A DNA stretch of 64,000 bases from a virus. The stretch is from positions 1 to 64,000 of IMG/VR virus record IMGVR_UViG_3300032561_000012. The stretch is one strand, 5' to 3'. Shown here in pieces: positions 63,419-64,000 of the stretch. The notes beneath the pieces were generated by a model. The model saw only the letters and a list, made by a program, of their open reading frames with translations, was not told the DNA's origin and ran no database searches. The position numbers and the translations under genes are program-made. The stretch's first letter is position 1, and each line of letters opens with the position of its first letter.

Positions 63419-63823
63419 ATGGCAGATGAACAAGTAGTAGACCCAGTACCAACTCCAGCACAACTAGCGGCTGGTGCAACAGAACCAGTACCAGCTCCAA
63501 CTGTAGCAGAACCAGCGGTAGCACCAACTACTCCTGAAGTTGTGACTCATAGTGAAAGTTTATTGGCTAAAGTAGCTAAAGATTTGGAAAACAGCAAATT
63601 AGTAGTTGCGGCTGAACAGGCAAAACAAAAAGCCCTTTTAGCAGTAGTAGCAGATACTAAAGCTGGCATTGACAAACTACATGCTGACTTAACAGCATTT
63701 ACTTCAACAATTAAAGCTGAAGAACAAAAAGTTGTAAGTTGGACAGAAACACACAAAACTAAAGTGGCTGCGATTGTTATCGCTGTCGCAGTTCTTGCTT
63801 GGTTAGTAGTTACTAAACTATAA
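63419..63823 (+). CDS. C-tail-anchored structural or lysis-associated protein
   Basis: From ATG at 63419 (after AAGGAG) the 134-residue protein has a Pro/Ala/Val-rich acidic N-terminus (TEPVPAPTVAEPAVAPTTPE), a helix of about 60 residues (LLAKVAKDLENSKL onward) and one C-terminal hydrophobic segment VAAIVIAVAVLAWLVV ending TKL. The layout fits a tail-anchored membrane protein, such as a holin or antiholin, or a head decoration anchor. A longer frame (from 63353) is disfavoured by the promoter. No family is recognised. Confidence 0.72.
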   Translation: MADEQVVDPVPTPAQLAAGATEPVPAPTVAEPAVAPTTPEVVTHSESLLAKVAKDLENSKLVVAAEQAKQKALLAVVADTKAGIDKLHADLTAFTSTIKAEEQKVVSWTETHKTKVAAIVIAVAVLAWLVVTKL

Positions 63824-63836
63824 ACTAAAGTGATTC

Positions 63837-63862
63837 AAAAAGCCCCTTATAGGGGCTTTTTC
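63837..63862. terminator. Bidirectional intrinsic terminator
   Basis: AAAAAGCCCCT-TAT-AGGGGCTTTTT: an 11-bp stem with 3-nt loop and T-tract. It ends the C-tail-anchored gene. Confidence 0.9.
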
Positions 63863-63874
63863 TTTGGCTATTGC

Positions 63875-63882
63875 GATAAATA
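63875..63882 (+). promoter_or_regulatory. Late promoter element CGATAAATA
   Basis: GATAAATA preceded by C on the plus strand, just after a terminator and about 79 nt upstream of the partial gene at 63961. It gives that gene its own late transcript. Confidence 0.68.
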
Positions 63883-63960
63883 TACTTGTTCACTCAGACA
63901 AGAGAGTTTATGCAGCCCCACTGCGTAGGCCTAGAACGCCATTTATAAAGGAGAAAACAA

Positions 63961-64000
63961 ATGGGACGTCCAATTAAATTAACACAAAGCAGTTCAATTG
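63961..64000 (+). CDS. Partial gene, start of a structural protein (MGRPIKL...)
   Basis: ATG at 63961 follows AAAGGAG and encodes MGRPIKLTQSSSI before the window ends. A late promoter lies upstream, so a virion protein is likely. Too little is present to identify it. Confidence 0.6.
   Translation, partial: MGRPIKLTQSSSI

Overview
The window is a contiguous piece of a large, low-GC, T4-like (myovirus) bacteriophage genome, probably from an uncultured aquatic phage. Recognisable T4 core genes are present: late sigma factor gp55, recombination nuclease gp47/gp46, baseplate proteins gp53, gp5, gp25, gp6 and gp26, portal gp20, prohead protease gp21, scaffold gp22 and major capsid protein gp23. 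No tRNA, CRISPR array, transposon, integrase or bacterial housekeeping gene was seen. No host-specific marker such as a photosystem gene is present, so the host cannot be named.

Layout. (1) 1-15201, minus strand: a tightly overlapping accessory operon. It holds a NodU-type carbamoyltransferase (cut by the window edge), three SGNH-hydrolase-like proteins, a 33-residue basic peptide, an orphan 388-residue protein, six consecutive radical SAM proteins with unusual N-terminal cysteine sets, three glycosyltransferase-like proteins and two small orphans. (2) 15239-23187, minus: tail-fibre and adhesin genes, including three paralogues that share an N-terminal module, a glycine-rich adhesin-like protein and a fibre with a 22-residue repeat. 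(3) 23190-46786, minus: the baseplate block, with a 4336-residue protein that carries seven FG-GAP repeats, then gp6, gp25, gp5 with a lysozyme-like C-terminus, a 1106-residue repeat-bearing hub-like protein, gp53 and a gp48/gp54-like protein. (4) 46860-53114, plus: gp55, gp47, gp46, a seventh radical SAM protein, two small proteins (one Hc1-like), an SGNH-like protein and a GIY-YIG nuclease. (5) 53136-53560: a gene-free stretch that looks like a structured RNA. (6) 53560-54623, minus: gp26 and a gp51-position gene. (7) 54694-62903, plus: tape measure protein, then the head cassette gp20, two small core-like proteins, gp21, gp22 and gp23. (8) 62961-64000: a small minus-strand orphan, a C-tail-anchored protein and the first codons of a further gene.

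How it fits together. Ten copies of an ATAAATA element, mostly in the form GATAAATA, lie just upstream of virion genes. They match T4-type late promoters and fit the gp55 encoded here. A sigma70-like promoter faces the gp55-47-46 operon from a divergent intergenic region. The most unusual content is the radical SAM / glycosyltransferase / SGNH / carbamoyltransferase cassette, which looks like a biosynthetic pathway placed directly behind the tail-fibre genes. The FG-GAP giant baseplate protein and the structured RNA beside the GIY-YIG gene are the next most unusual features.
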